Positions 18,712 to 26,683 of a stretch of DNA of 40,620 nucleotides are shown here, one piece after another. The notes beneath the pieces are model-generated. The model had not been told where the DNA came from, made no database searches, and worked only from the letters and a program-made list of their open reading frames with translations. The stretch covers positions 1 to 40,620 of the forward strand of contig JAKPDL010000200.1 in NCBI GenBank assembly GCA_029552825.1. The letters are read 5' to 3'. The stretch comes from Bacteroidota bacterium (GTDB taxonomy: Bacteria; Bacteroidota; Bacteroidia; Bacteroidales; VadinHA17). Both the position numbers and the translations under genes were made by a program. Numbering within the stretch: the stretch's first letter is position 1; each line of letters opens with the position of its first letter.

Positions 18712-18742
18712 TAAATTTAGGAATAAACATTGATTTAACAAA
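18712..18742 (-). promoter_or_regulatory. promoter of the SiaB-like gene
   Basis: On the minus strand TTTG (18739-18742), a 19-bp spacer and TAAATTTA (18712-18719, one mismatch to TAnnTTTG) lie 28 bp before the ATG. This suggests transcription independent of yifB. Confidence 0.45.
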
Positions 18743-18765
18743 AAAGGCAGAAAAATATACTGATT

Positions 18766-20304
18766 TTATCCGGCCCATCCTTCCCTGTCGAGGTTTCTGT
18801 AGTTAATAGCTTCTGATATATGGCTTGCCTGAATGTTCTCTGATTCGTCAAGGTCTGCTATAGTGCGTGCCACTTTTAAAATCCGGTCATAAGCTCTTGC
18901 AGAGAGCCCTCTTATGTCCATGGCGGTTTTCAGCAGTCGGCTTCCTGCTTCATCGAGGTAGCAATATTTTCTCTGGAGTGAAGGTGTCATCTGAGAATTT
19001 GTATAGATACCCGAAATATTCTCAAATCTTTTTGCCTGTATGGCACGGGCTTTTATCACCCTCTCCCTGATTTTTTCAGAATTCTCGGTCGAAACGTTTC
19101 CTGAAAGTTTATCATATTTTACCGGTATGACTTCAATATGAATGTCTATACGGTCGAGAAGTGGACCGGAAATTCTGCTGAGGTACTTTTGAATCATTGC
19201 TGCCGAGCAGGTGCAATTCTTTTCAGGATGATTATGAAAGCCGCAGGGGCACGGGTTCATGGATGCTACCAGCATAAAATTGGCCGGATAATCTACTGTG
19301 AATCTGGCTCTGGATATTGTAATCACTCTATCCTCAAGTGGTTGTCTTAAAACTTCCAGGACGCTTCTTTTGAATTCTGGCAATTCATCCAGGAAGAGCA
19401 CCCCGTTATGGGCGAGAGATATTTCACCAGGCTGTGGGAAAGTGCCTCCGCCGACAAGTGCAACATCGGATATTGTATGGTGGGGTGAGCGGAAAGGGCG
19501 GCGGGTCATAAGTGAAACATTATCGTCTATTTTACCCGCTACAGAGTGAATTTTTGTGGTTTCCAGAGCTTCCTCCAGCATCAGGGGTGGTATTATGGTG
19601 GGAAGGCGGCGAGCAAGCATTGTTTTACCTGCTCCCGGAGGCCCGACCATTATAACATTATGGTTTCCTGCAGCAGCCACTTCCAGCGCCCTCTTGACAC
19701 TCTCCTGCCCCTTTACATCGGAGAAATCAACATCATACTTATTTGCCTCACGGTTGAAAAGTTCATTCAGGTCCACCTTCACCGGTTCGAATCTCTTCCT
19801 TCCATTAAAGAAATCTATCACATCAGCCAGTGAACTCATTCCATAGACATCTATACCGTTAACAACTGCAGCCTCCATTGCATTTTTCAACGGGACAATC
19901 ACTCCCTTGAAGCCTTCATCCCTGGCTCTGATGGCTATAGGGAGCACCCCCCTTACAGGCTGAAGGGTGCCGTCGAGTGAGAGTTCTCCCATCATGATAA
20001 ACGAGTCGAGAAGGCCATTTGAGATCTTTTCGTCGGCTGCAAGGATTCCAGCAGCAAGTGGCAGGTCGTATGCCGAGCCCTCTTTCCGGATATCAGCCGG
20101 AGCCATATTTATAACCACCTGCTTGCCTGGCCAGTGAAACCCCAAAGCCCTGAGAGCCGATTCTATTCTCTGCTGGCTCTCCTTAACTGCTACATCGGGA
20201 AGCCCTACCAGAAAGAACCTTATTCCGCGGGATACGTTAACCTCAATGGTAACAGTAACGGCATCTATGCCGGTTACCGCACTAGCAAATGTTTTTACCA
20301 GCAT
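18766..20304 (-). CDS. YifB/ComM-family Mg-chelatase-like AAA+ ATPase
   Basis: Domains in order: an N-terminal ChlI-like domain (MLVKTFASAVTGIDAVTVTIEVN...VVINMAPADIRKEGSAYDLPLA), an AAA+ core with Walker A VGPPGAGKTMLARRLP, the family segment RPFRSPHHTISDVALVGGG, Walker B NGVLFLDELPEF, a Cys-rich MNPCPCGFHNHPEKNCTC insert, and a C-terminal helical domain (IRGLSARAYDRILKVARTIADL). ComM is a hexameric helicase that promotes branch migration during natural transformation; other homologues have no assigned role. The open frame extends to an ATG at 20349, but a perfect -7 box overlaps that point, so the start at 20304 is preferred (about 512 residues, family-typical). Confidence 0.93.
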   Translation of the reverse strand: MLVKTFASAVTGIDAVTVTIEVNVSRGIRFFLVGLPDVAVKESQQRIESALRALGFHWPGKQVVINMAPADIRKEGSAYDLPLAAGILAADEKISNGLLDSFIMMGELSLDGTLQPVRGVLPIAIRARDEGFKGVIVPLKNAMEAAVVNGIDVYGMSSLADVIDFFNGRKRFEPVKVDLNELFNREANKYDVDFSDVKGQESVKRALEVAAAGNHNVIMVGPPGAGKTMLARRLPTIIPPLMLEEALETTKIHSVAGKIDDNVSLMTRRPFRSPHHTISDVALVGGGTFPQPGEISLAHNGVLFLDELPEFKRSVLEVLRQPLEDRVITISRARFTVDYPANFMLVASMNPCPCGFHNHPEKNCTCSAAMIQKYLSRISGPLLDRIDIHIEVIPVKYDKLSGNVSTENSEKIRERVIKARAIQAKRFENISGIYTNSQMTPSLQRKYCYLDEAGSRLLKTAMDIRGLSARAYDRILKVARTIADLDESENIQASHISEAINYRNLDREGWAG

Positions 20305-20346
20305 GTTTAAGCACTTTAGAGGAAATGCATAACAAATATAGGAAAA

Positions 20347-20354
20347 CAAAGATA
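20347..20354 (-). promoter_or_regulatory. -7 promoter box of yifB
   Basis: The minus strand reads TATCTTTG, a perfect TAnnTTTG, 42 bp before the preferred ATG. The upstream T-rich DNA is also the T-tract of the glnB terminator, so promoter and terminator are packed together. Confidence 0.5.
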
Positions 20355-20360
20355 AAAGAC

Positions 20361-20412
20361 AAAAAATAAAAGAAAAAAGGAAGATCCGTTAATTGAACTT
20401 ACCGGATCTTCC
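20361..20412 (-). terminator. rho-independent terminator of the amtB-glnB operon
   Basis: GGAAGATCCG (20379-20388) and CGGATCTTCC (20403-20412) form a perfect 10-bp stem with a 14-base loop. On the minus strand it is followed by a long T-rich run (complement of 20361-20378). It lies 24 bp past the glnB stop. Confidence 0.85.
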
Positions 20413-20436
20413 ATCCTAACCTAACCAGCCTATGAG

Positions 20437-20784
20437 TCAAATTGCTGAAGGACCTCTCTCACCTGTCCTTATTCTTATACAATCTTCAAGAGGAATGACA
20501 AAAATTTTCCCATCACCTGAAGAACCTTGCGGGCCATTTGTCTTTGCCGCTTTCAATATTGTTTGTATTGCTTTTTCAACCGATTCGTCATTCACGGCAA
20601 TTTCAATCCTGATCTTCGGTATAAGATCGGGTATAATTGTAAGACCCCTATACATTTCCTCAATTCTCTGTCTGCCATTTCCTGAAACAAGACTAACTGT
20701 GATCCTGTTAATCCCTGCCTCTATAAGGGCTTCTCTGACCTTGTCCAGCTGGACTTCTCTAATTATTGCAGTTATTAATTTCAT
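20437..20784 (-). CDS. P-II family nitrogen regulator without the uridylylatable Tyr
   Basis: A 115-residue trimeric P-II signal protein, expected to bind ATP/ADP and 2-oxoglutarate and to gate AmtB. Typical elements are MKLITAIIREVQLDKVREALIEAG at the N-terminus, Q39 in GNGRQR, and the B-loop SSGDGKIFVIPLEDCIRIRTGE. Against the E. coli T-loop ([21 protein letters not shown]) this one reads RQRIEEMYRGLTIIPDLIPK: one residue shorter, and the position of Tyr51 is Ile50. Uridylylation at that site is thus impossible. It directly follows amtB (23 bp) in the same operon, the usual glnK-amtB pairing though with amtB first, and is closed by a strong terminator. Confidence 0.93.
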   Translation of the reverse strand: MKLITAIIREVQLDKVREALIEAGINRITVSLVSGNGRQRIEEMYRGLTIIPDLIPKIRIEIAVNDESVEKAIQTILKAAKTNGPQGSSGDGKIFVIPLEDCIRIRTGERGPSAI

Positions 20785-20807
20785 GTTATGATATTTTAAA
20801 ATTTTAA

Positions 20808-22142
20808 TCAGCTTGGGTTAACCATTCCATAACCTCTTTCTCCATGGTAAGATCTGTCGAGTCCGGCCATTTCATCTTCTTCGTCAGATCTTATTTTCAT
20901 TACTTTGTTTAGTACGTAAATTATTACCAAAGTCATTATGGCAGCATAGGCTATTGCCACTCCGACAGCAATGGACTGGACTCCGAGCTGGTTCCAGATT
21001 GTCCATGAACCTGTGTGTGATACCTTTGCCGCATCAGCCATCCACGAAGGTCTGATAAAGAAAGTGAGCAGCAGGGCACCTGTAATTCCTCCGACACCGT
21101 GTATCCCGAAAACATCGAGACTGTCATCATAACCGAGTTTATTTTTAATTTGTATTGCCGTGTAGCAAAAGAGTGTAGCAAACAAACCAATAAATAATGC
21201 CCCGTAAGGCTGTACCACACCTGCTGCAGGTGTAACAGCAACCAAACCTGCGAGTATACCGCTTGCAAAGCCTAATGCTGTGGTTTTCCCCTTATGAATA
21301 CCTTCAATAACGATCCATGTAAGTGCACCTGAGGCTGCTGCTATTTGTGTTGCTGTCAGGGCCTGGGCAGTGCTTAACCCGCTCGAAATACTGCTGCCTG
21401 CATTGAATCCAAACCAGCCTACCCAAAGCAGGCCTGCACCAAGCATGGTTATAACCAGGTTGTTAGGTCGAATCACCTGATATGGATATCCCCTTCTGGA
21501 ACCAAGATATATTGCAGCAACCAGTCCGCTTACTCCTGAAGAAATGTGAACTACAGTTCCTCCTGCGAAGTCAATGGCCCCCTTGGCCCCAAGGTTAAAA
21601 AGGAAACCGTCGGAAGCCCACACCCAGTGACATAACGGATCATATACTAGAAGACTCCAGATCGCTATGAAGAAGCAGTATGCCTTAAAAGATATCCTTT
21701 CGGCAAAAGCTCCTGCAATGAGTGCCGGTGTAATAATTGCAAACTTTCCCTGGAACATGGTAAAAACATATTCAGGTATACCGGCATCAAGTATATTTGA
21801 GTCGATTCCTTTAAGAAAGAAATAGTCTTTATTCCATCCGAAGAAACCACCCAAAACGTTTCTTCCAAAGCTCAAAGAATAACCGGCAACCATCCAAAGG
21901 ACAGTTATTATTCCCATAGCGGCAAAACTGTGCATCATTGTGCCCAGTACATTCTTCGATCTTACCAGTCCGCCATAGAACAATGCAAGGCCGGGGACCA
22001 TTAAAAGTACAAGTGCGGTTGATGTAAGCATCCATGCAGTTGATCCGGTATCAATCGGTGCGCTCTCTGCTGCCATCAAAACAGAGGAACCGAATAAACC
22101 TGACAGGAGAATTGTAAAAATCCTTTTAATGTTTAAATTCAT
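20808..22142 (-). CDS. amtB: AmtB-family ammonium transporter
   Basis: An inner-membrane trimeric ammonium channel/transporter. It has a cleavable-looking signal peptide (MNLNIKRIFTILLSGLFGSSVLMAAESA) and then about 11 membrane segments. Family motifs include ALFYGGLVRSKNVLGTMMHSF, PLCHWVWASDGFL carrying the first pore histidine, AIDFAGGTVVHISSGVSGLVAA, and DVFGIHGVGGITGALL with the second pore histidine. The open frame extends 13 codons further (to 22181), but the promoter's predicted transcript start lies near 22172, so the ATG at 22142 is chosen. It is followed by the P-II gene, which probably plugs its cytoplasmic exit under nitrogen sufficiency (family knowledge). Confidence 0.95.
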   Translation of the reverse strand: MNLNIKRIFTILLSGLFGSSVLMAAESAPIDTGSTAWMLTSTALVLLMVPGLALFYGGLVRSKNVLGTMMHSFAAMGIITVLWMVAGYSLSFGRNVLGGFFGWNKDYFFLKGIDSNILDAGIPEYVFTMFQGKFAIITPALIAGAFAERISFKAYCFFIAIWSLLVYDPLCHWVWASDGFLFNLGAKGAIDFAGGTVVHISSGVSGLVAAIYLGSRRGYPYQVIRPNNLVITMLGAGLLWVGWFGFNAGSSISSGLSTAQALTATQIAAASGALTWIVIEGIHKGKTTALGFASGILAGLVAVTPAAGVVQPYGALFIGLFATLFCYTAIQIKNKLGYDDSLDVFGIHGVGGITGALLLTFFIRPSWMADAAKVSHTGSWTIWNQLGVQSIAVGVAIAYAAIMTLVIIYVLNKVMKIRSDEEDEMAGLDRSYHGERGYGMVNPS

Positions 22143-22178
22143 AATCATTTTTAAAACATTTTTTATTTTTTCACAGGA

Positions 22179-22210
22179 CAAACCTATATAAATTTTATAT
22201 ATTATCCAAA
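22179..22210 (-). promoter_or_regulatory. promoter of amtB-glnB
   Basis: On the minus strand TTTG (22207-22210), a 20-bp spacer and TAGGTTTG (22179-22186) match the Bacteroidetes -33/-7 consensus perfectly. Two C-tract elements lie upstream, near -66 and -119 of the predicted start. Confidence 0.75.
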
Positions 22211-22234
22211 TATTTTTATTATTTTTTAAATACC

Positions 22235-22300
22235 ACCCCCTTTTTTACATATATCTATATCATTATTTTATATTTTTTTAATATTACTCCCCCCTTTTTT
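22235..22300. promoter_or_regulatory. two C5-6/T6 elements upstream of amtB, 53 bp apart
   Basis: ACCCCCTTTTTTA begins at 22235 and CTCCCCCCTTTTTTA at 22287; the C-runs start at 22236 and 22289. The surrounding DNA is almost pure A/T, so the C-runs stand out. Their spacing equals about five helical turns, and the same spacing recurs upstream of the neighbouring porin gene. They may be activator or repressor sites; this is inference from position and repetition. Confidence 0.4.
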
Positions 22301-22307
22301 ATAGTAT

Positions 22308-22318
22308 ACACCTGGTGT
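22308..22318. promoter_or_regulatory. small inverted repeat ACACC-T-GGTGT
   Basis: A perfect 5+1+5 inverted repeat upstream of amtB, next to the distal C-tract element. It could be an operator half-site pair, but a repeat this short can arise by chance. Confidence 0.2.
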
Positions 22319-22359
22319 TTTCTATATTTATTTTCCCGTATAAAGACTATTTTTATTAT

Positions 22360-22390
22360 ATTTAAATAAAAAAAGCCGCATATGCGGCTT
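22360..22390 (-). terminator. terminator of the porin-like gene
   Basis: AAGCCGCATATGCGGCTT (22373-22390) is a perfect 18-nt palindrome. On the minus strand it is followed by TTTTTATTTAAA, 21 bp after the gene's stop. This separates the porin transcript from amtB. Confidence 0.8.
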
Positions 22391-22411
22391 CATTCCGGTC
22401 ATTATTTCTCA

Positions 22412-23113
22412 CTAACGAATTGTGAACCCGAATAACAGAAACATTATTTTTCTATCAGGATTAATAACAACCTGTGCGTTTACTGGTAGGGTAAATTTTT
22501 CTGAAATATGGATTTCTTTCTCTGTTCCCAGTCCCAGATTGCAAATTCTGATCTTGTTTTTTTCGTCGGCAGGCAGAGACGTATACCACCCTGATCCTGC
22601 ACCAAGGAATAAATACAAAAGATCGAAGGAATAGCGTACTTCAGCATATAAATCAGATCCTGCCGAACCGGCACCGCCAGCCTTGTTAATAATATAATTT
22701 GCAGAAAGATTAAGGCCGCCCTTTGAAAAACCAGTGTTTATTTCAAATGCGTGACTACCGGTACCCTCTGAATAATCGAAATAATTCAACCCCGGGTAAT
22801 AATAATCTGTCATCCCAAGTCTGAATCCTGCCGGCAACTCAATTGCGAACCAAATATCGGACTCCCTGTACTCATTAAAATCAAACGATCCCCACGCTCC
22901 TGCAGTAAAGATGCCAGCATTTAATGTAAGCGAAGGCTGTATCGATGGACCTGAGCCATATTGGGTACCTCTCCACACGTAACTACTGTAGAAATCTGCA
23001 GCTGCTGTTAAGGATACCGTTCTATGCTCCTGGGCAAATCCTTCAATACAGTAAAAAAGATAAATCATAATCAATAATAAAACTTCTTTTTCAGTGTTCT
23101 TTTTCATTTTCAT
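22412..23113 (-). CDS. TorF/Gcw_chp-like outer-membrane beta-barrel protein
   Basis: The 233-residue protein has a signal peptide (LLLIMIYLFYCIEGFAQ) and then amphipathic beta strands ending in an aromatic/hydrophobic C-terminal strand (KIMFLLFGFTIR). The start of the mature part, LTAAADFYSSYVWRGTQYGSGPSIQPSLTLN, followed by FTAGAWGSFDFNEY, resembles the TorF-like putative porin family (Gcw_chp), in which DYxxRG-type strands and AGxWGS are conserved. Its position next to amtB and P-II, sharing upstream elements with them, suggests a role in uptake of ammonium or another nitrogen source across the outer membrane; this is inferred from context. It starts at ATG 23113 or two codons later. No consensus promoter is seen. 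Confidence 0.7.
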   Translation of the reverse strand: MKMKKNTEKEVLLLIMIYLFYCIEGFAQEHRTVSLTAAADFYSSYVWRGTQYGSGPSIQPSLTLNAGIFTAGAWGSFDFNEYRESDIWFAIELPAGFRLGMTDYYYPGLNYFDYSEGTGSHAFEINTGFSKGGLNLSANYIINKAGGAGSAGSDLYAEVRYSFDLLYLFLGAGSGWYTSLPADEKNKIRICNLGLGTEKEIHISEKFTLPVNAQVVINPDRKIMFLLFGFTIR

Positions 23114-23413
23114 GGTTTAAATTTTAAATATTTCGCGATAAAAATAATAATAAAAATATATATTTTAATATTTAACCCCCATTTTTTAAATGTAATATTA
23201 ATTTTTTTATATATTTTTATTACATTATCCCCTATAATAAGGGGGTATATAATAAATTTATTTACTTTTTTATTTTATTACCCCCAATGATAGTATGATA
23301 AAAAGAAAATTTATTGCAGACATATTTATGACTGACAACCTAATTGTTTTTATGGCGGGGAAGTAAAGGAGGAAGTTACAAAGACTTATTCCAATAAAAT
23401 AAACCTTTTTCTA
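23114..23413. promoter_or_regulatory. AT-rich intergenic region with three phased C/G-tract elements
   Basis: This 300-bp gene-free stretch is almost only A and T except for CCCCC at 23176-23180 (AACCCCCATTTTTTAAA), CCCC...GGGGG at 23229-23245 (an inverted pair around TATAATAA) and CCCCC at 23281-23285. The C-runs start 53 and 52 bp apart, the same phase as in front of amtB. No ORF, tRNA or convincing TAnnTTTG promoter is visible. Probably a control region for the porin gene. Confidence 0.45.
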
Positions 23414-24142
23414 TCAGAGATTTAAAAAACCGTATATTGTAATCCAGAAGCCACCTGCAATAAAGCTGTCAAACCTGTCGAGGAAACCACCATGCCATGG
23501 GATAATGTTTATAAAATCCTTTACACCATATTTCCTTTTGTATAATGAAGCTGAAGCATCTCCGATAAATCCAAAAAGTGCCAGCCCGGCTCCAAGAAAA
23601 AATGTTTCCCGGAAATCAGGGTGATTCAGACTATTGAGCAGAAATGCACTTGCCACAGCAACAACCGTCCCGCCAATGAATCCTTCAAAAGTCTTTCCTG
23701 GACTAATTCGGGGCAATATTTTTCTTTTACCCAGCAGTTCTCCGGTAATCTGGCTGAAGCTATCAAAAGCCGATACAATCATGAAAGAATACAAAACCAG
23801 ATGCCAGTCGTTCATCATGCTGAAATACAGAAACCCTGCTGAGAGAACACAGTAATACAAAATAGAAAGAATAAAGAAGCATTTCTGTTTATACCCCGAT
23901 TTTATAAATAATCTTAAAAGCTCATAAAAACCTTCAATAACAATTATAACCGACAGGAATCTGAAAACAACAGGTTTTACAACAATACTGAAAAAAACCA
24001 GATTGAAAATCAAAAAATATATAATTGTCTTCATCCAGCTTTCATGAACCCTGTCTATCTCTTTCTTACTGTTAATAAAAAAGAAACATATAAAGCCCAG
24101 AAGGAAGTAAGCAAGAACAATAGCATAAATTGTTATAATCAT
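23414..24142 (-). CDS. cdsA: phosphatidate cytidylyltransferase (CDP-diacylglycerol synthase)
   Basis: An inner-membrane enzyme that makes CDP-diacylglycerol from phosphatidate and CTP, the precursor of all phospholipids here. The CTP_transf_1 signature is complete: SLYKRKYGVKDFINIIPWHGGFLDRFDS near the C-terminus, with the upstream catalytic segment PRISPGKTFEGFIGGT. There are several hydrophobic helices, starting with MIITIYAIVLAYFLLGFICFFF. At 242 residues it is slightly short but typical of Bacteroidetes. It is last in a three-gene run with a TauE-like permease and a CDP-alcohol phosphatidyltransferase that would use its product. Confidence 0.93.
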   Translation of the reverse strand: MIITIYAIVLAYFLLGFICFFFINSKKEIDRVHESWMKTIIYFLIFNLVFFSIVVKPVVFRFLSVIIVIEGFYELLRLFIKSGYKQKCFFILSILYYCVLSAGFLYFSMMNDWHLVLYSFMIVSAFDSFSQITGELLGKRKILPRISPGKTFEGFIGGTVVAVASAFLLNSLNHPDFRETFFLGAGLALFGFIGDASASLYKRKYGVKDFINIIPWHGGFLDRFDSFIAGGFWITIYGFLNL

Positions 24143-24164
24143 TCCGGTTTGAATAAAGTATATA

Positions 24165-24962
24165 TTAACTGATAACCATTATTATTCCAAAAGCAATCAT
24201 TGCCACTGCATACCATTTCCTGATGTGGTATTCTGCATTTCCTATTCTTATTCCTGCCAGTTTTCCAGGACCTGTCAAAGCACCGATAACCGAACCTGCT
24301 GTAAGAAAAAATATAAGGGTCAAATCTATTTGACCAACCATAAAATGAGCAGCCAGTGCAGAAACTGTATTAACGAATGCAATCATAAGTGAAGTTCCCA
24401 CAACTATTTTCACAGGTATTCTTATAGAGAATAGTCCGGCAAGCACCGGTGCGGTGCCACTGGTTCCGAATGTACCTGTTATGACCCCGGCCAGAAAACC
24501 AAAGAACGAACCTTTTGTAACTTTTCCTTTAACAGTTACTTCAGGCAATTGAATTCCCTGTTCTTCGGCCCTTTTTTTCTTAATATTTCCAAACATCATA
24601 ATTATACCAAGCAGTGCAGAATAAACTCCAAAGCTTATTTTAAGATGTTCTGATGACATAAGTTTGGTTAGAAATGCTCCGGCAAAGGCTCCAAGGATGC
24701 CTGTTATGATAAATATTAATCCCAGCTGCAGGTCAATGTTACCGTATTTATAATGCCCCAGTGTACCAACAAGGCAGATAGGAAGAGTGGCTGAAAGTGA
24801 AGTTGTGATGGCAACATGTGCCGGTATTCTGAAGAGAAGTATCAAAATAGCAATAAAACAAAACCCACCGCCACCGCCTATGAAAGATGCAAGAAACCCA
24901 ATTACAAATCCGATGATTATCAGCCAGAGATAACTTAATTCAAATGCAGAATGAAATATCAT
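24165..24962 (-). CDS. TauE/SafE-family membrane permease
   Basis: The 265-residue protein has about 8 hydrophobic segments and the repeated TauE/SafE pattern: IGFVIGFLASFIGGGGGFCFIAILILL in the first half and GFLAGVITGTFGTSGTAPVLAGL in the second, each with the Gly-rich turn of the family. Members export sulfite, sulfoacetate or other small organic anions, but substrates are mostly unknown. It overlaps the phosphatidyltransferase gene by ATGA (24959-24962), so translation is probably coupled. Sulfur export is conceivable because cysteine genes lie upstream, but they belong to another transcript; the substrate is unassigned. Confidence 0.85.
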   Translation of the reverse strand: MIFHSAFELSYLWLIIIGFVIGFLASFIGGGGGFCFIAILILLFRIPAHVAITTSLSATLPICLVGTLGHYKYGNIDLQLGLIFIITGILGAFAGAFLTKLMSSEHLKISFGVYSALLGIIMMFGNIKKKRAEEQGIQLPEVTVKGKVTKGSFFGFLAGVITGTFGTSGTAPVLAGLFSIRIPVKIVVGTSLMIAFVNTVSALAAHFMVGQIDLTLIFFLTAGSVIGALTGPGKLAGIRIGNAEYHIRKWYAVAMIAFGIIMVIS

Positions 24963-25558
24963 AATTGTGTTTTTGCCTGAAAATCTTTTTTTCGTTCTCT
25001 GATAACCCAGTACAAACCTTTCACGTTGGATCTCATCTCACTAATAATAAGCTGAATAACAATGCTCTCCACTGCCCCGATTATTCCAAGAATTATTACA
25101 GTGTAATAAATTAAAGGAATTAAGCCAACTGTAAAAAGGCATATCATAAAAACACCCTGCACATAGCCGTTAATTTTCGTTGCATAAAGATGCAAGCTCG
25201 GAAACCTTTTGAATTTCACCAGTGAAAGGGCCACTGTTATAATCAGCAGCCCAATATAAACGGAAAGACTTACTATATAAGGCATTAAATCCTTAAGTTT
25301 AAAAACAAAAATCCCGGTAAATGCGAGAATATATGTTAGGTTATCAGCTATGGAATCGAGTCTGGCCCCGAATTCTGTTTCCATTTTAAATTTTCTTGCT
25401 ATATAGCCGTCGATAGCATCGCTCAGCAGGTTAATTATCAGAAAAACCACAAACAATTTTTCATTCTTTGTCAATATAAAGAAAAGAATGACTGGAAAAG
25501 CCAGTAAACGGTAGAAAGTTATAATATTTGGTATTGTCCAGATTTTCTGCTTCTCCAT
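24959..25558 (-). CDS. CDP-alcohol phosphatidyltransferase family protein
   Basis: An integral membrane enzyme of 199 residues with the CDP-OH signature DAIDGYIARKFKMETEFGARLDSIAD, matching D-G-x2-A-R-x8-G-x3-D-x3-D including the metal-binding aspartates. It condenses a CDP-activated lipid with an alcohol acceptor (glycerol-3-phosphate in PgsA, serine or inositol in others). The N-terminus QKIWTIPNIITFYRLLAFPVILFF resembles PgsA (IPNxLTxxRxxxxP), so a phosphatidylglycerophosphate-synthase-like role is the best guess. Being in one operon with cdsA, which supplies CDP-diacylglycerol, supports a phospholipid role. A 25-codon ORF ends 5 bp upstream. Confidence 0.88.
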   Translation of the reverse strand: MEKQKIWTIPNIITFYRLLAFPVILFFILTKNEKLFVVFLIINLLSDAIDGYIARKFKMETEFGARLDSIADNLTYILAFTGIFVFKLKDLMPYIVSLSVYIGLLIITVALSLVKFKRFPSLHLYATKINGYVQGVFMICLFTVGLIPLIYYTVIILGIIGAVESIVIQLIISEMRSNVKGLYWVIRERKKDFQAKTQL

Positions 25559-25563
25559 AGGAC

Positions 25564-25641
25564 TTATATTAACCGTGCATTTTGATCACGGATATTTTTA
25601 CAGGCAATAATTCCTGCAACAATCTCCTCCAATTTAGTCAT
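25564..25641 (-). pseudogene. 25-codon ORF, possible sigma-factor N-terminal remnant or leader ORF
   Basis: ATG at 25641 to TAA at 25564, beginning MTKLEEIVAGIIACKNIRDQ. The helix pattern resembles the first helix of ECF sigma factors, which would normally continue into ALYKxY; here it stops after five more residues (NARLI). It lies directly upstream of the phosphatidyltransferase gene. Too short to be sure that it is coding. Confidence 0.22.
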
Positions 25642-25765
25642 TTATGGAATATAAGCAAAATAATATCTGAACTTTCATTTTTCCTGCGTTTTTATATGAA
25701 TTTCTGACTGCCAGAAAATAATATTTTCGAAGTTAACAATATAAAAGCGCCAAGGAGGTAAAGCC

Positions 25766-26683
25766 TCAATCATAATTCCATAAATCATCCAGGCTTAAAT
25801 ATCTTTCACCGGAGTCATAGGCAAAGCAAATTATTCGTAAAGTGCCAGAAGCTTCCTCAGCGAGAATCTTTACTGCATGAAGTGAGGCTCCTGTGGATAT
25901 CCCGACAAACAATCCTTCCCTGCGGGCTGCTTCTCTCGCCATCTCATATGCATCCTCATTTCTCACCTGTATAATTCTGTCAATTATTTCTTTATTACAG
26001 TTTTTCGGGACAAATCCGGCACCAATACCCTGTATTTTATGAGGTCCAGGATTGCCACCACTGAGTACAGGGGAATCTGCAGGTTCTACAGCAATTATTT
26101 TAAGTGAAAGGAATTCACCTTTGAGTATCCTTCCAACCCCGCTGATGTGTCCGCCTGTTCCAACGCCTGCTACCATAAAATCAAAACCTTCAGGGAAATC
26201 AGATAATATTTCCGTTGCTGTAGTTTTTGAATGAATATCAGGATTCGCTTTGTTTTCAAACTGCATCGGCATCCATGCGCCTTTTATATCAGCCATTATT
26301 TCCATGGCTTTTTCAACTGCTCCCCGCATTCCATTTTCAGGGGGAGTGATAACAACCTCTGCACCAAATGCCCTGAGAATCTTTCTCCTTTCAACACTCA
26401 TCGATGCGGGCATTACCAGAATTACTCTGTAGCCTTTCCCTGCCCCGACCATTGCTAGACCAATGCCCGTGTTACCGGATGTTGGCTCAACAATAGTTCC
26501 ACCCGGAATTAATTTGCCCGATTTTTCAGCATCCTCGATCATCGCAGCTGCAATACGGTCTTTAATACTCCCACCTGGATTCCTTCTTTCATCCTTTATC
26601 CAGACCTCATGTCCGGGGAAAAGTGCTGAAAGCCTTATATGGGGTGTATTCCCTATTGTATCAATAATATTATAAAACTTCAT
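25766..26683 (-). CDS. cysteine synthase (O-acetylserine sulfhydrylase, CysK/CysM family)
   Basis: A PLP enzyme of 305 residues converting O-acetylserine and sulfide to cysteine in the cytosol. The PLP lysine is K41 in RRNPGGSIKDRIA. VEPTSGNTGIGLAMVGAGKGY is the substrate-binding TSGNTG loop, and MVAGVGTGGHISGVGRILKG is the phosphate-binding Gly loop. A cystathionine beta-synthase-like variant is not excluded, but the length and the neighbouring serine acetyltransferase gene, overlapped by ATGA at 26680-26683, point to cysteine synthesis. It is the last gene of the trp-cys run. CysK and CysM cannot be separated with confidence. Confidence 0.93.
   Translation of the reverse strand: MKFYNIIDTIGNTPHIRLSALFPGHEVWIKDERRNPGGSIKDRIAAAMIEDAEKSGKLIPGGTIVEPTSGNTGIGLAMVGAGKGYRVILVMPASMSVERRKILRAFGAEVVITPPENGMRGAVEKAMEIMADIKGAWMPMQFENKANPDIHSKTTATEILSDFPEGFDFMVAGVGTGGHISGVGRILKGEFLSLKIIAVEPADSPVLSGGNPGPHKIQGIGAGFVPKNCNKEIIDRIIQVRNEDAYEMAREAARREGLFVGISTGASLHAVKILAEEASGTLRIICFAYDSGERYLSLDDLWNYD

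Noticed and set aside
23221-23290. CRISPR-like or tandem repeat array suggested by the regularly spaced C-runs
   Set aside because: Only the C-runs recur; the sequence between them is not repeated, so it is not an array of repeat units.
25701-25717. TTTCTG/CAGAAA 6-bp hairpin downstream of the cysteine synthase gene
   Set aside because: Short AT-rich stem with no T-run and 50 bp past the stop; not convincing as a terminator.
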